In this document: positions 52,473 to 60,112 of the stretch, in pieces
Position numbering within the stretch: position 1 is the first letter of the stretch
Layout: the number at the start of each line of letters is the position of its first letter
Program-made: the position numbers and the translations under genes
The notes under the pieces: generated by a model
What the model was told of the DNA's origin: nothing
Database searches by the model: none
Seen by the model: the letters and a program-made list of their open reading frames with translations, nothing else
Origin: Polaribacter porphyrae
GTDB lineage: Bacteria > Bacteroidota > Bacteroidia > Flavobacteriales > Flavobacteriaceae
Reading direction: 5' to 3'
Assembly: GCF_002954685.1 (NCBI RefSeq)
Contig: NZ_MSCN01000001.1
Location: 2,905,554 to 2,969,553 of the forward strand
Length of the DNA: 64,000 nucleotides

Positions 52473-53342
52473 TTAGTTTAACATCCATTTAATTAATTCA
52501 TCAACATTTACAATGGACCAACTGTGTGGATTTCTTTCTCCATTTGCTCTAAAACCTCTGTTTTTAGTTTGAATTAAGGTGGCTTTTTTCCAGCCTTTTG
52601 ATTCTAAAAGAGCTACTGTTTTTTGAAGCAAATAGGCATTTGTACTCTCAAAATCAGTTTGCCTATTGGTTTTGTACCATAAGGTGTCAGGTTCTGTGTA
52701 AAAGCGAATTTTTTTAAATTTTAGCGCATCAATATTTGTAGTGTTTTTGGTTTCTAAAGTAATGGGGGCATATTTTTGAATATTGATTAACAAAGAATCT
52801 TTGCTGAATTCTTCTTCAAAATAATTGATAATCCATTTAGGTTCTGCTAACCTTTCTTCAGAAAAATCTTTTCTTAAAAGATCTTTTTTTGAGCTTTGAT
52901 ACAACCCATACAAATCAATAGGAGAATCTACAACAAAAACTCCTTTTGGATCTAGTTTTGAGTTTGTTTTTGCTAAATAATTTGATAACGAAAGCGCAAC
53001 TGTACCTCCAATAGACATGCCTCCAATAAAAATATTATCAACATTTAAATTACTTTCTTCTACAATTTTATTTATACTTTTCTCCAGTTTTTTAGCATCA
53101 TTTTCATCAATCCATAAATGACGATTGAAATCCATTAACAACACAGAAACTTTATTTTGTATTGCTTTTTTAAGAATTTTAAATTCTATTTTGGTTTCTT
53201 TTGATGTGCTTCCTCCACCTGGAAATACAATCAGAAGTCCTTCGGAATTTTTGACTTTAAAGAGTTCAAAATTGTCTGTATTTGTTTTGGGTTTTTGACA
53301 TGTTAAAAGAAAAATAAATAAAATAGATAAAAAACGATACAT
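52473..53342 (-). CDS. Alpha/beta hydrolase lipoprotein
   Basis: This 289-residue protein has a short lipoprotein signal peptide (LLTC, C15) and an alpha/beta hydrolase fold. The oxyanion segment LIVFPGGGST, the nucleophile elbow GGMSIGG and a late histidine (NPHSWS) are visible. VVDSPIDLYGLYQS follows the elbow. It is the second gene of the ten-gene unit, between the DoxX-like gene (6 bases) and the esterase gene (1 base). Substrate unknown. Confidence 0.75.
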   Translation of the reverse strand: MYRFLSILFIFLLTCQKPKTNTDNFELFKVKNSEGLLIVFPGGGSTSKETKIEFKILKKAIQNKVSVLLMDFNRHLWIDENDAKKLEKSINKIVEESNLNVDNIFIGGMSIGGTVALSLSNYLAKTNSKLDPKGVFVVDSPIDLYGLYQSSKKDLLRKDFSEERLAEPKWIINYFEEEFSKDSLLINIQKYAPITLETKNTTNIDALKFKKIRFYTEPDTLWYKTNRQTDFESTNAYLLQKTVALLESKGWKKATLIQTKNRGFRANGERNPHSWSIVNVDELIKWMLN

Positions 53343-53348
53343 AATATT

Positions 53349-54644
53349 TTATCTATTTAGAGGTCGTTCGTTTATCCAATGAAAACCTCTATTAGTTAAT
53401 AAAAACTTCTTTCTAAATTCTTCAGTTCTAATAAGCTTAATAGATAGTGTATCTTTTTGAAAGTTACCTCTTATATGAAAAATACTATCTTTTTTTTCAA
53501 ATCTTAAATCATATTTTTTTAAAGAATCTCTATAATCTTCTAATGTGAATTTATTTTGTAAACTATCTACTTTTAATTTATACCATTTACCTTTGTTATT
53601 ATAGTCTTTTACCATAGCAAATCTTTTATACTTTAAGAATAAATATTTCCATTTTTTAATTCCGCTTCTACTTTCTCTAGAAATAGTGTCTTTATTTACT
53701 ACAAAAGATTTTACTTCATAAAACCCTTTTATCCTTGTATCATTTACGCCTTCTAAAGACCTGTCTTGGTATTGTTTTGTAGAATAAAAACCAAATCCAA
53801 TATTTACAATAATCAAAATTTTTAAGACCAAGAATATTATTTTAGGAATTTTTGCGACTTTAGGTTTTGCTATAATACTTAATTTTACTGGCTTTTTGAA
53901 AAAGAAAAAATCACATAATTCTTTGAAATTATAGGCTAGCAAAAATAATGTCATCATTACTAAATGGGTGGATGTTATTTTTACAGGAACATCATAAAAA
54001 TAATTTACAGCCATTACATTTGCAGTAGTTGCTAGAGTAATAATTAAACCAAATGCTAGTGTTCTTCTAAATAATAAAAATACTGCTGCAACTTCTGCAA
54101 GCCCCATAAAAATATTATATCCTTTAGAAAAACCTAAAAATGTCCATGCCAAACGCATTGGGCTTGATTCTCCAAAAGTCTGTGTTAGCGTTTGCATACT
54201 TGGATAACCAAACTGCAGTTTAATAAGCTTCCACATTCCGTAATTAATCAACATCAAACCAATGTAGAAACGAATAGCAACAGTGAGCCAATAATACATT
54301 TTTTTGTAATGTTTCCTTTTTCTATCTAGTAAAGACCAAATGATACAAGCTAAAATAGAAATGATAAAGATGGTAAACAGTAAAACATAGTCATAGGTGG
54401 TATCTCCACTTCCATTTGGACCAGTTCTAATGGTGTAGCTTATCCCTAAAATAGTTTCTCCAATTGTAGGAATTATTTTGTAAAGTACTTTGTTAAATAA
54501 TTCTTCTACATGTTTGTAAAATGGATATGTTGTGTTATTTTGAAATATAATAAAGAGTGAGAAGTAGCTGAAAAAGAATCTAAATGATATTTTTTTTAAA
54601 GGACTCCAGATCTTTTTTGGCGCTTTTATTTTCGTAGTTTCCAT
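53349..54644 (-). CDS. DoxX-like membrane protein, first gene of the ten-gene unit
   Basis: This 431-residue protein has a membrane part of about eight helices (residues about 20-290) and a C-terminal soluble domain (about 300-431) rich in strands (WKYLFLKYKRFAMVKDYNNK, RGNFQKDTLSIKLIR). The membrane part fits the DoxX-like group (FYIGLMLINYGMWKLIKLQF). The frame opens at a TTG at 54659, but ATG 54644 (METTKIKAPKKIW) is chosen. With this start the shared block upstream sits 25 bases away, close to the 30 bases seen before the gene at 58195. Confidence 0.72.
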   Translation of the reverse strand: METTKIKAPKKIWSPLKKISFRFFFSYFSLFIIFQNNTTYPFYKHVEELFNKVLYKIIPTIGETILGISYTIRTGPNGSGDTTYDYVLLFTIFIISILACIIWSLLDRKRKHYKKMYYWLTVAIRFYIGLMLINYGMWKLIKLQFGYPSMQTLTQTFGESSPMRLAWTFLGFSKGYNIFMGLAEVAAVFLLFRRTLAFGLIITLATTANVMAVNYFYDVPVKITSTHLVMMTLFLLAYNFKELCDFFFFKKPVKLSIIAKPKVAKIPKIIFLVLKILIIVNIGFGFYSTKQYQDRSLEGVNDTRIKGFYEVKSFVVNKDTISRESRSGIKKWKYLFLKYKRFAMVKDYNNKGKWYKLKVDSLQNKFTLEDYRDSLKKYDLRFEKKDSIFHIRGNFQKDTLSIKLIRTEEFRKKFLLTNRGFHWINERPLNR

Positions 54645-54995
54645 ACATATTGAATTCAATATCCAATTACCAATAAATAAGTTGTTCTAGAAAGAATAGT
54701 ATGCTAAAATTTATAAATTTGGACACAATCGAACTCTTTAATATTTCAAAAAGACAAATAAGAATAGTAATTACAAAATAAATTTGGGCGTTAGCGTTAA
54801 TACTGCACTTAATTTTTTTTGTGGATAGGCTGAAACAATATTAATTTCCTTTTTAAATATGCTATTAGTAATTTCTCTACACCTTTTTTAGATGTATAAG
54901 TTGGCTTTTTTAGTACATTAAAAAATTAGAATTTATCAAAGCATAGCAGTTCTTTCAAATGGTATTTTTATTTCTTTAAGGTATGTTAATATTTT
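54645..54995. other. Intergenic region before the ten-gene unit
   Basis: This 351-base gap holds the shared block at 54669-54717 and otherwise no gene. A short G+C-richer stretch (GGGCGTTAGCG, 54785-54795) stands out but has no recognised role. No clear terminator follows the small peptide gene that ends at 54996. Confidence 0.6.
54669..54717 (-). promoter_or_regulatory. Shared block, copy A (ten-gene unit)
   Basis: This 49-base stretch aligns without gaps to 58225-58273, with 36 identical bases. Conserved parts on the plus strand are ACCAATAA, TTCTAGAAA (an eight-base palindrome TTCTAGAA), ATGC and ATTTATAAA. It lies 25 bases before the start at 54644. It does not contain the TAnnTTTG box, so transcription may depend on an activator or another sigma factor. 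Confidence 0.6.
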
Positions 54996-55160
54996 TTAAA
55001 AACCAGATCCTGGAGCTTCTGGACTAGAAGCTTGAGCTTTTTGAGGGTTTAAAATCATATATGTACCAAGTGCAGTAAGCGTAACAAACTTACTATAGTT
55101 GCCTACTTTTTTCAAAGCTTGTTTACGAGTAATTTTATTTGTGTTATGGTTACTTTTCAT
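54996..55160 (-). CDS. Small 54-residue peptide gene after the T9SS gene
   Basis: The frame from ATG 55160 to TAA encodes a basic N terminus (MKSNHNTNKITRKQALKKVG), a moderately hydrophobic segment (FVTLTALGTYMIL) and a secreted-looking tail (AQASSPEAPGSGF) after a possible signal peptidase site at AQA. It lies 23 bases after the T9SS gene at 55184-58195, so the two are probably cotranscribed. Comparable short proteins ending in proline, glycine and an aromatic residue occur beside T9SS genes in flavobacteria, by my recollection. The function is unknown. Confidence 0.65.
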   Translation of the reverse strand: MKSNHNTNKITRKQALKKVGNYSKFVTLTALGTYMILNPQKAQASSPEAPGSGF

Positions 55161-55183
55161 TTTTGTTTTCTTAAGGTTAGGAA

Positions 55184-58100
55184 CTACTCAATTATTATTT
55201 TTTTGCTGATACTACCAAGTTTAGCTTCTAGTTTAATAATATAGACTCCTTTTGATATATTTGGGAGGTTAATATCTTTTAAGTTTTTTAAGATAAAATA
55301 AGTTGTATGCACTAGCTTACCAATTGTATTGTAAATAGATACGTCTATTTTTTGGTTTGATAATCCTGAAATTCGTACAGTAGATGCATTTAATTTATGT
55401 ATAACTATATTTTTAAAGTTTACCTCATTTTCAATATTTAACGAACTATGATTTGTGTGCAAATAAAATCTTCCAATTCCTTTTTCATTTTGTTCTAAAT
55501 TAATTTGATAAAATGTATTTTCCTGATCTAACCTAGTAAAGGTGTTATTTTTTTTGTCTTCTAAATATACTTTTAAATTAGTGGGCAAATTTGTGGTATG
55601 TATTGAAAATTGAATCTCTTTTCCATATTCAGCGTTAATACCTATAGGTACTATCATATTTTCGTAGTTGGTGTTTGGTAATGCTTGTATTGCAAAGTCG
55701 ATACCTTTACTATCCTTTACTAAATGGGTAAAAATATTAAATTGAGAATTTTCTCCAGTAAACGTTCCAATATCAGAACCTACATCTAGACCTGTAGTTT
55801 TGTTTTGAATGTATCTAACTTTAGCAGTTGCTGTATTTTTACTGTCAGAAAGTTTTAGTATCAATTCTGGGTAATTAGAAGAACTTTTCAAGAAAATATT
55901 TCCTGTTTGATGCGTTTGCATAGCTCTTGTAAATGAAGCAGAAGTTCCTCCATTATTAGGTGCATGAACAAAAAATGCTTGGCCAGGAGCTATGTAAAAA
56001 GCAGCATCGTCTATAGATTTAATTTCGTAAGGAGCAGATCCATTCCATAAATATAAGCCAGATCTAGATGGGTCTAAACTACCAGAATCAATATTGACTT
56101 TTAAAAAATTATGCATAGCATTTGCTGCATTATTTCCATTGATACTAGATGTATAAGGATTTCCAATTAGGTTCCATCGATTTCCATTTGGGTCATCTCC
56201 ACCATCTGTAATGGCAATAGGTTGATTGGTAAGATGTAAAGCTCCAGAGAAGGTAAGAGTACCACTAATCGTGCTTTTTTGAACAGTATAACCTTTTGCT
56301 GTGGTAAAATTACCTGCAGTATTTACATTATTTAATCCAGTATTATCTGTAAAGTAATTCCAACGTAACAAAGAGGTTGTATTGTTAAGGTAAGGTGCAA
56401 TAGCATATTTATTGCCACTTGTGTTTACTTGCCCAACAAATCCACTAACCACTTGGCCAACTACTGGTGAGCTAATTAAATGCCAATTCGTAGTAACATA
56501 TCTTAAATAATTAACATTACCAGAAGACGTTCCATTTATAATTAACGAACCGTTATTTGTTGCACTAGATAAAATATTAAAGATTCCATTTTGAGTAAGG
56601 TCTCCATTTAATGTTAGAGCGTTTGCTGATAAAATATTTAGAGTACCACCCATATTTATATTAATATTATTTACAGAAGCTGAAACATCAAGGTTTACTG
56701 TGCTACCTGTATTTATCTGAATATTATCTGTGCTTATGGGTATTCTATTTAAAGACCAATTGCTGGCTGTAGACCAATTACCATTTGTTGTCAAAGTATT
56801 CGTATCATTTGCCAAAGTAGTAAATGTTTCTGTAGCCCCATAACCTGTTCCAACAGTATTGGTAGCATACGCTTTAAAAGAGTATTGTGAGTTAAGTGTT
56901 AATCCTGTAACAGATTGATTAAAGATACCTGTTCCGGAACCATTGACAACTTTAAAGACTCCAGTTCCATTTATTTCTGGGTTATTGTTAGTAGCTGTTA
57001 AAGCATATACAACACCTCTTTCAGTTACAGATTCTCCACCATTATTAGTTACATTACCAGCAAGATTTGCTGATGAACCAGTAACAGAACTAGCAGCTGA
57101 AGTACTAATAGTTGGAGCTATATTTAAGGTTGTAAAGGATTGAACATTTCCATAACTCGTACCTACAGAATTTATAGCATAAGCTTTAAAAGAATATGTA
57201 GAACTATTAGCTAAACCGTTAATAGTTTGGTTAAAAACACCAGTGCCAGTTCCTATTACTACTTTAGTAACTCCAGTTCCATTAATTTCTGGATTATTGT
57301 TAGTAGTAGTTAGAGCATATACAATACCTCTTTCAGTTACAGATTGTCCACCATCATTAGTTACATTACCAGCAAGATTTGCTGATAAAGAAGTTATTGA
57401 ACTAGCAGCTGAAGTAGTAATTGTTGGAGCCTGATTGGGAAGTACTCTTGAGCCTTGAGAAAATTGTATATCATCAAAAGCAAAATCTTCTGAATCAGCA
57501 TCTGTGTCCAGTTCTATAACCAGTGTTACTCTATTGCCTATATATGCAGATAAGTTTACACTAAATGTTTGCTCTGAACCAACAATTACTTTATTAGCAC
57601 CATCATTTAAGTCATTTCCAGTTAAATTGCCTCCACCTAAAGTTCCTCCTCCATCAGTGTCTAAAAGAGTAATTATTGATGAACTTCCATTCACTCTTAT
57701 ACCTACAAAAAAACGATCATTTCCTGAAGTAGATTGTTCATAAGTTGCACCTCTAAAACCATACTTAAAGGATAAAACTGGAGCGCTAGTGCCTGAAAGA
57801 TCAACCTCGTCAAATTCAATTTGAATTGTTCCATCAGGATCTTCAATTGTATAAACATTCCCTGAACCTATAGTAAATCCAGTTTCAGAAGAAAAAAACG
57901 ATCCAGTCACGACACCAATATTATCATTTGAAATACCTGCATTTGCAGAACTAGAACCTGGTTGTCTAGTAGAAATGAATTTTGAAGTAAATCCTAATTC
58001 AGACATTCCATTAGAACCAAATGTATATTCTACTGCTGGTCTTGATGGGTCGTTTGATAACTGATGAGTACTTTTGTTAGAGTCAGTCCAACTAACTGAT

Positions 58101-58195
58101 GTACCAGTAGGTTCAGAAAAACTGGTTCCTACTTGAGCAAAAGAAATATTAAAAATAAGTAAGGCAGCTAATTGAATAATGTATTTTTTTTTCAT
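55184..58195 (-). CDS. Large T9SS-secreted protein with two Fn3-like repeats
   Basis: This 1003-residue protein has a signal peptide (cut near ISFAQ) and a jellyroll-like N-terminal domain (about 20-250, with FDEVDLSGTSAPVLSFKYGF and IELDTDADSEDFAFDDIQFS). Two almost identical Fn3-like repeats of 104 residues follow (about 256-462, each with APTI(T/S)TSAASS, VTERG and YSFKAYA). Next come a repetitive strand region (NGNWSTASNWSLNRIP, about 470-560), a long middle part and a type A T9SS sorting domain (about 930-1003, with INLPNISKGVYIIKLEAK at 977-994). No catalytic motif is seen. It is likely a surface adhesin or scaffold. Its upstream region has the shared block at 58225, and the 54-residue gene follows. 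Confidence 0.88.
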   Translation of the reverse strand: MKKKYIIQLAALLIFNISFAQVGTSFSEPTGTSVSWTDSNKSTHQLSNDPSRPAVEYTFGSNGMSELGFTSKFISTRQPGSSSANAGISNDNIGVVTGSFFSSETGFTIGSGNVYTIEDPDGTIQIEFDEVDLSGTSAPVLSFKYGFRGATYEQSTSGNDRFFVGIRVNGSSSIITLLDTDGGGTLGGGNLTGNDLNDGANKVIVGSEQTFSVNLSAYIGNRVTLVIELDTDADSEDFAFDDIQFSQGSRVLPNQAPTITTSAASSITSLSANLAGNVTNDGGQSVTERGIVYALTTTNNNPEINGTGVTKVVIGTGTGVFNQTINGLANSSTYSFKAYAINSVGTSYGNVQSFTTLNIAPTISTSAASSVTGSSANLAGNVTNNGGESVTERGVVYALTATNNNPEINGTGVFKVVNGSGTGIFNQSVTGLTLNSQYSFKAYATNTVGTGYGATETFTTLANDTNTLTTNGNWSTASNWSLNRIPISTDNIQINTGSTVNLDVSASVNNININMGGTLNILSANALTLNGDLTQNGIFNILSSATNNGSLIINGTSSGNVNYLRYVTTNWHLISSPVVGQVVSGFVGQVNTSGNKYAIAPYLNNTTSLLRWNYFTDNTGLNNVNTAGNFTTAKGYTVQKSTISGTLTFSGALHLTNQPIAITDGGDDPNGNRWNLIGNPYTSSINGNNAANAMHNFLKVNIDSGSLDPSRSGLYLWNGSAPYEIKSIDDAAFYIAPGQAFFVHAPNNGGTSASFTRAMQTHQTGNIFLKSSSNYPELILKLSDSKNTATAKVRYIQNKTTGLDVGSDIGTFTGENSQFNIFTHLVKDSKGIDFAIQALPNTNYENMIVPIGINAEYGKEIQFSIHTTNLPTNLKVYLEDKKNNTFTRLDQENTFYQINLEQNEKGIGRFYLHTNHSSLNIENEVNFKNIVIHKLNASTVRISGLSNQKIDVSIYNTIGKLVHTTYFILKNLKDINLPNISKGVYIIKLEAKLGSISKKIIIE
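56961..57430. repeat. Tandem 312-base repeat inside the T9SS gene
   Basis: The blocks 56961-57118 and 57273-57430 are highly similar in phase with an offset of exactly 312 bases (104 codons). They encode the two Fn3-like units of the large T9SS protein. The similarity at DNA level suggests a fairly recent duplication or gene conversion. Confidence 0.8.
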
Positions 58196-58224
58196 CTACA
58201 AAAAATTATTGATCTACGTAAATA

Positions 58225-58273
58225 ACCAATAATTATGTTATTCTAGAAAAGTGTTAATGCCTATATTTATAAA
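58225..58273 (-). promoter_or_regulatory. Shared block, copy B (T9SS/peptide unit)
   Basis: The partner of 54669-54717: 36 of 49 bases are identical without gaps. It lies 30 bases before the ATG at 58195. Its distal end touches the palindrome at 58271-58314, and ATGCCTA occurs in both. Confidence 0.6.
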
Positions 58274-58314
58274 GCATCTATGCCTAATTTTATAAAATTA
58301 GGCATAGATGCTTT
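58271..58314. terminator. Perfect 44-base palindrome
   Basis: The arms 58271-58292 and 58293-58314 are exact inverses with no spacer. It lies 30 bases past the stop of the TPR-AraC gene and could end that transcript as a hairpin. It also overlaps the regulatory block of the next gene, so it may be a protein binding site as well. Confidence 0.65.
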
Positions 58315-58344
58315 GCAAAAAAAAGAATCTATTTATTGGTAGAA

Positions 58345-60108
58345 TTAGGAATTTTTATTGAGTTCTTTTATAAAATAAGAAGGAAGAATACCAGTTTCTT
58401 TTTTAAATACCTTGTTAAAAGATTCTCTGCTTTTAAAACCGATTTCATTAGCTATAGATTGGATAGAATAACGTCTAAAAAGTTTATCTTTCTTTAAGCG
58501 GTTTAAAACATAATCTATTCTCAAATCATTTATGTAATTCGTAAAACTTTTTTGATAATGATGATTGATAATTTTTGATAAATAGGTTGTATTTGTCTTT
58601 AATTTTTTAGAAAGATTAGCAGCTGTACAATTTGTATTTAAATAAAATTGGTTTTTTTCAAGATCTTTTAAATTGTTGAGAATTCGTTCAATTTCTGAAT
58701 CTTTTAAGTTTAATTCTGTATTGGTTTTTACATTTTTTTTGAAAGTTGTCTCTTTTTCTGAAATTCTAGCTAGAAGTTGTTCTACTTTTTGTTTATTTTT
58801 TTTTCTTGATTTAAAAGTTACAAATCCAAAGGTGGTTATTAGAAGAAGAAAAACGGCAACTATAATCAATATAAAAATATTTTTTTCTTGTTTTTCTGAA
58901 TTTAATTTTTGTATCTCCTTTTCAATTATCGAGTGTTTTTTATGAATAAATTCTGTTGCTAATAAATTCTTATTTTTCAAAATTTGATTTATCTGATTTT
59001 CATCATATTTATCAGTGATTTTAGAAATTAGTTCCACTTTCTTTTTTTGAGTTTCAGTAAAAGTAGCTAATGCTTTTTTATAATATTTTAAAGCAAAATC
59101 ATTCTTATTTAAAGCAGCATATGTTTTAGCAATAAGCGAGAAACCTTCTTGGAAATTTAAATTATTAATTCTTTTTGTATTCTCTAATTTTTCAAGAGTT
59201 AATAATTCTTTAAGTGCATTTGTATACTCTTTTTTATAAAAATAAATTTTTCCTTTATTCAAATGTTGAGTCGCTACAAAATTAAACTTATCGTGAGTTC
59301 TTTCTACTATACTATTTGTGCTGTCAATTATTTTAAGAGCCTTATCATAGTTTTTTTTATGCATTTCTATAATTGCCTCATTCATTAAATTCACATTTAA
59401 ATAATAGTTGAACTTTTTAGCATACTTTTTACCTATTATATTACACTCTTTAGCCTTTTTTAGATTGTTAGTTTTAACATAAGCCAATGTTAAATCACTA
59501 TACGTTTCAGGGTAAAAACCTTTTAAATAAGCAGTTTTGTTGTCTTCAGTTTCTTCTATACTTTTTTCTAAAATTTCAATAGCACCATTAAAATCATTAC
59601 AAGCTAATTTAAATTTACCAATATTTGCTTTGGTTGCAATTTTTAAATTTATAATATTTTGTGCTGTAGCAATTTTAAGCGCTTTTATGTGATAGTTTAT
59701 GGATACATCATAATCTCCTAGCTCAAAATAAGACTGTCCTAAAATAATATTGGCTAGGCATTCAAAGTGATGAGAATTCAACTTTTTACTGGCTATTTCT
59801 GATAATTTGCCATATTTAATCGTTTCTTCAAATTCATTATTATGATAATAATTTAAATACAAAACTCTGTAGGCATAAATAAGCTGATTTTCATTAAGTT
59901 TTTTATCCGCTATTTTTTTTAAAATCACATCAGAAAGAATTTTCATTTGGGATTCATATTCTGTTTTAAAAAGATAACTAGTAGATAATGTTATAAATTT
60001 ATCTACGGGTATTTTTTTTACAGAATCTGTAAACTTTTCTAAATTGATTTGAGAAAAAGTGCTACTAACAGCCAGCAATAATACTAAAGCTAAAAAGATT
60101 TTTTTCAT
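58345..60108 (-). CDS. Membrane-spanning TPR regulator with AraC domain
   Basis: This 587-residue protein has a signal peptide or anchor (residues 1-19) and about seven TPR units (about 40-380, with ESQMKILSDVILKKI, LGDYDVSINYHIKALKIA, LNKNDFALKYYKKALATF). A membrane helix lies at about 415-435 (NIFILIIVAVFLLLITTFGF), followed by a coiled linker and an AraC DNA-binding domain (about 480-587: CTAANLSKKLKTNTTYLSKI, QSIANEIGFKSRESFNKVFK). The TPR part lies outside the cytoplasm and the AraC part inside, so it can sense in the periplasm and bind DNA. The two units with the shared block lie downstream of it, making it a candidate regulator. Confidence 0.85.
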   Translation of the reverse strand: MKKIFLALVLLLAVSSTFSQINLEKFTDSVKKIPVDKFITLSTSYLFKTEYESQMKILSDVILKKIADKKLNENQLIYAYRVLYLNYYHNNEFEETIKYGKLSEIASKKLNSHHFECLANIILGQSYFELGDYDVSINYHIKALKIATAQNIINLKIATKANIGKFKLACNDFNGAIEILEKSIEETEDNKTAYLKGFYPETYSDLTLAYVKTNNLKKAKECNIIGKKYAKKFNYYLNVNLMNEAIIEMHKKNYDKALKIIDSTNSIVERTHDKFNFVATQHLNKGKIYFYKKEYTNALKELLTLEKLENTKRINNLNFQEGFSLIAKTYAALNKNDFALKYYKKALATFTETQKKKVELISKITDKYDENQINQILKNKNLLATEFIHKKHSIIEKEIQKLNSEKQEKNIFILIIVAVFLLLITTFGFVTFKSRKKNKQKVEQLLARISEKETTFKKNVKTNTELNLKDSEIERILNNLKDLEKNQFYLNTNCTAANLSKKLKTNTTYLSKIINHHYQKSFTNYINDLRIDYVLNRLKKDKLFRRYSIQSIANEIGFKSRESFNKVFKKETGILPSYFIKELNKNS

Positions 60109-60112
60109 TCGT

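Noticed and set aside
57243..57434. Forward frames opposite the Fn3-like repeats
   Set aside because: They are the antisense of the repeated region and have no start signals of their own.
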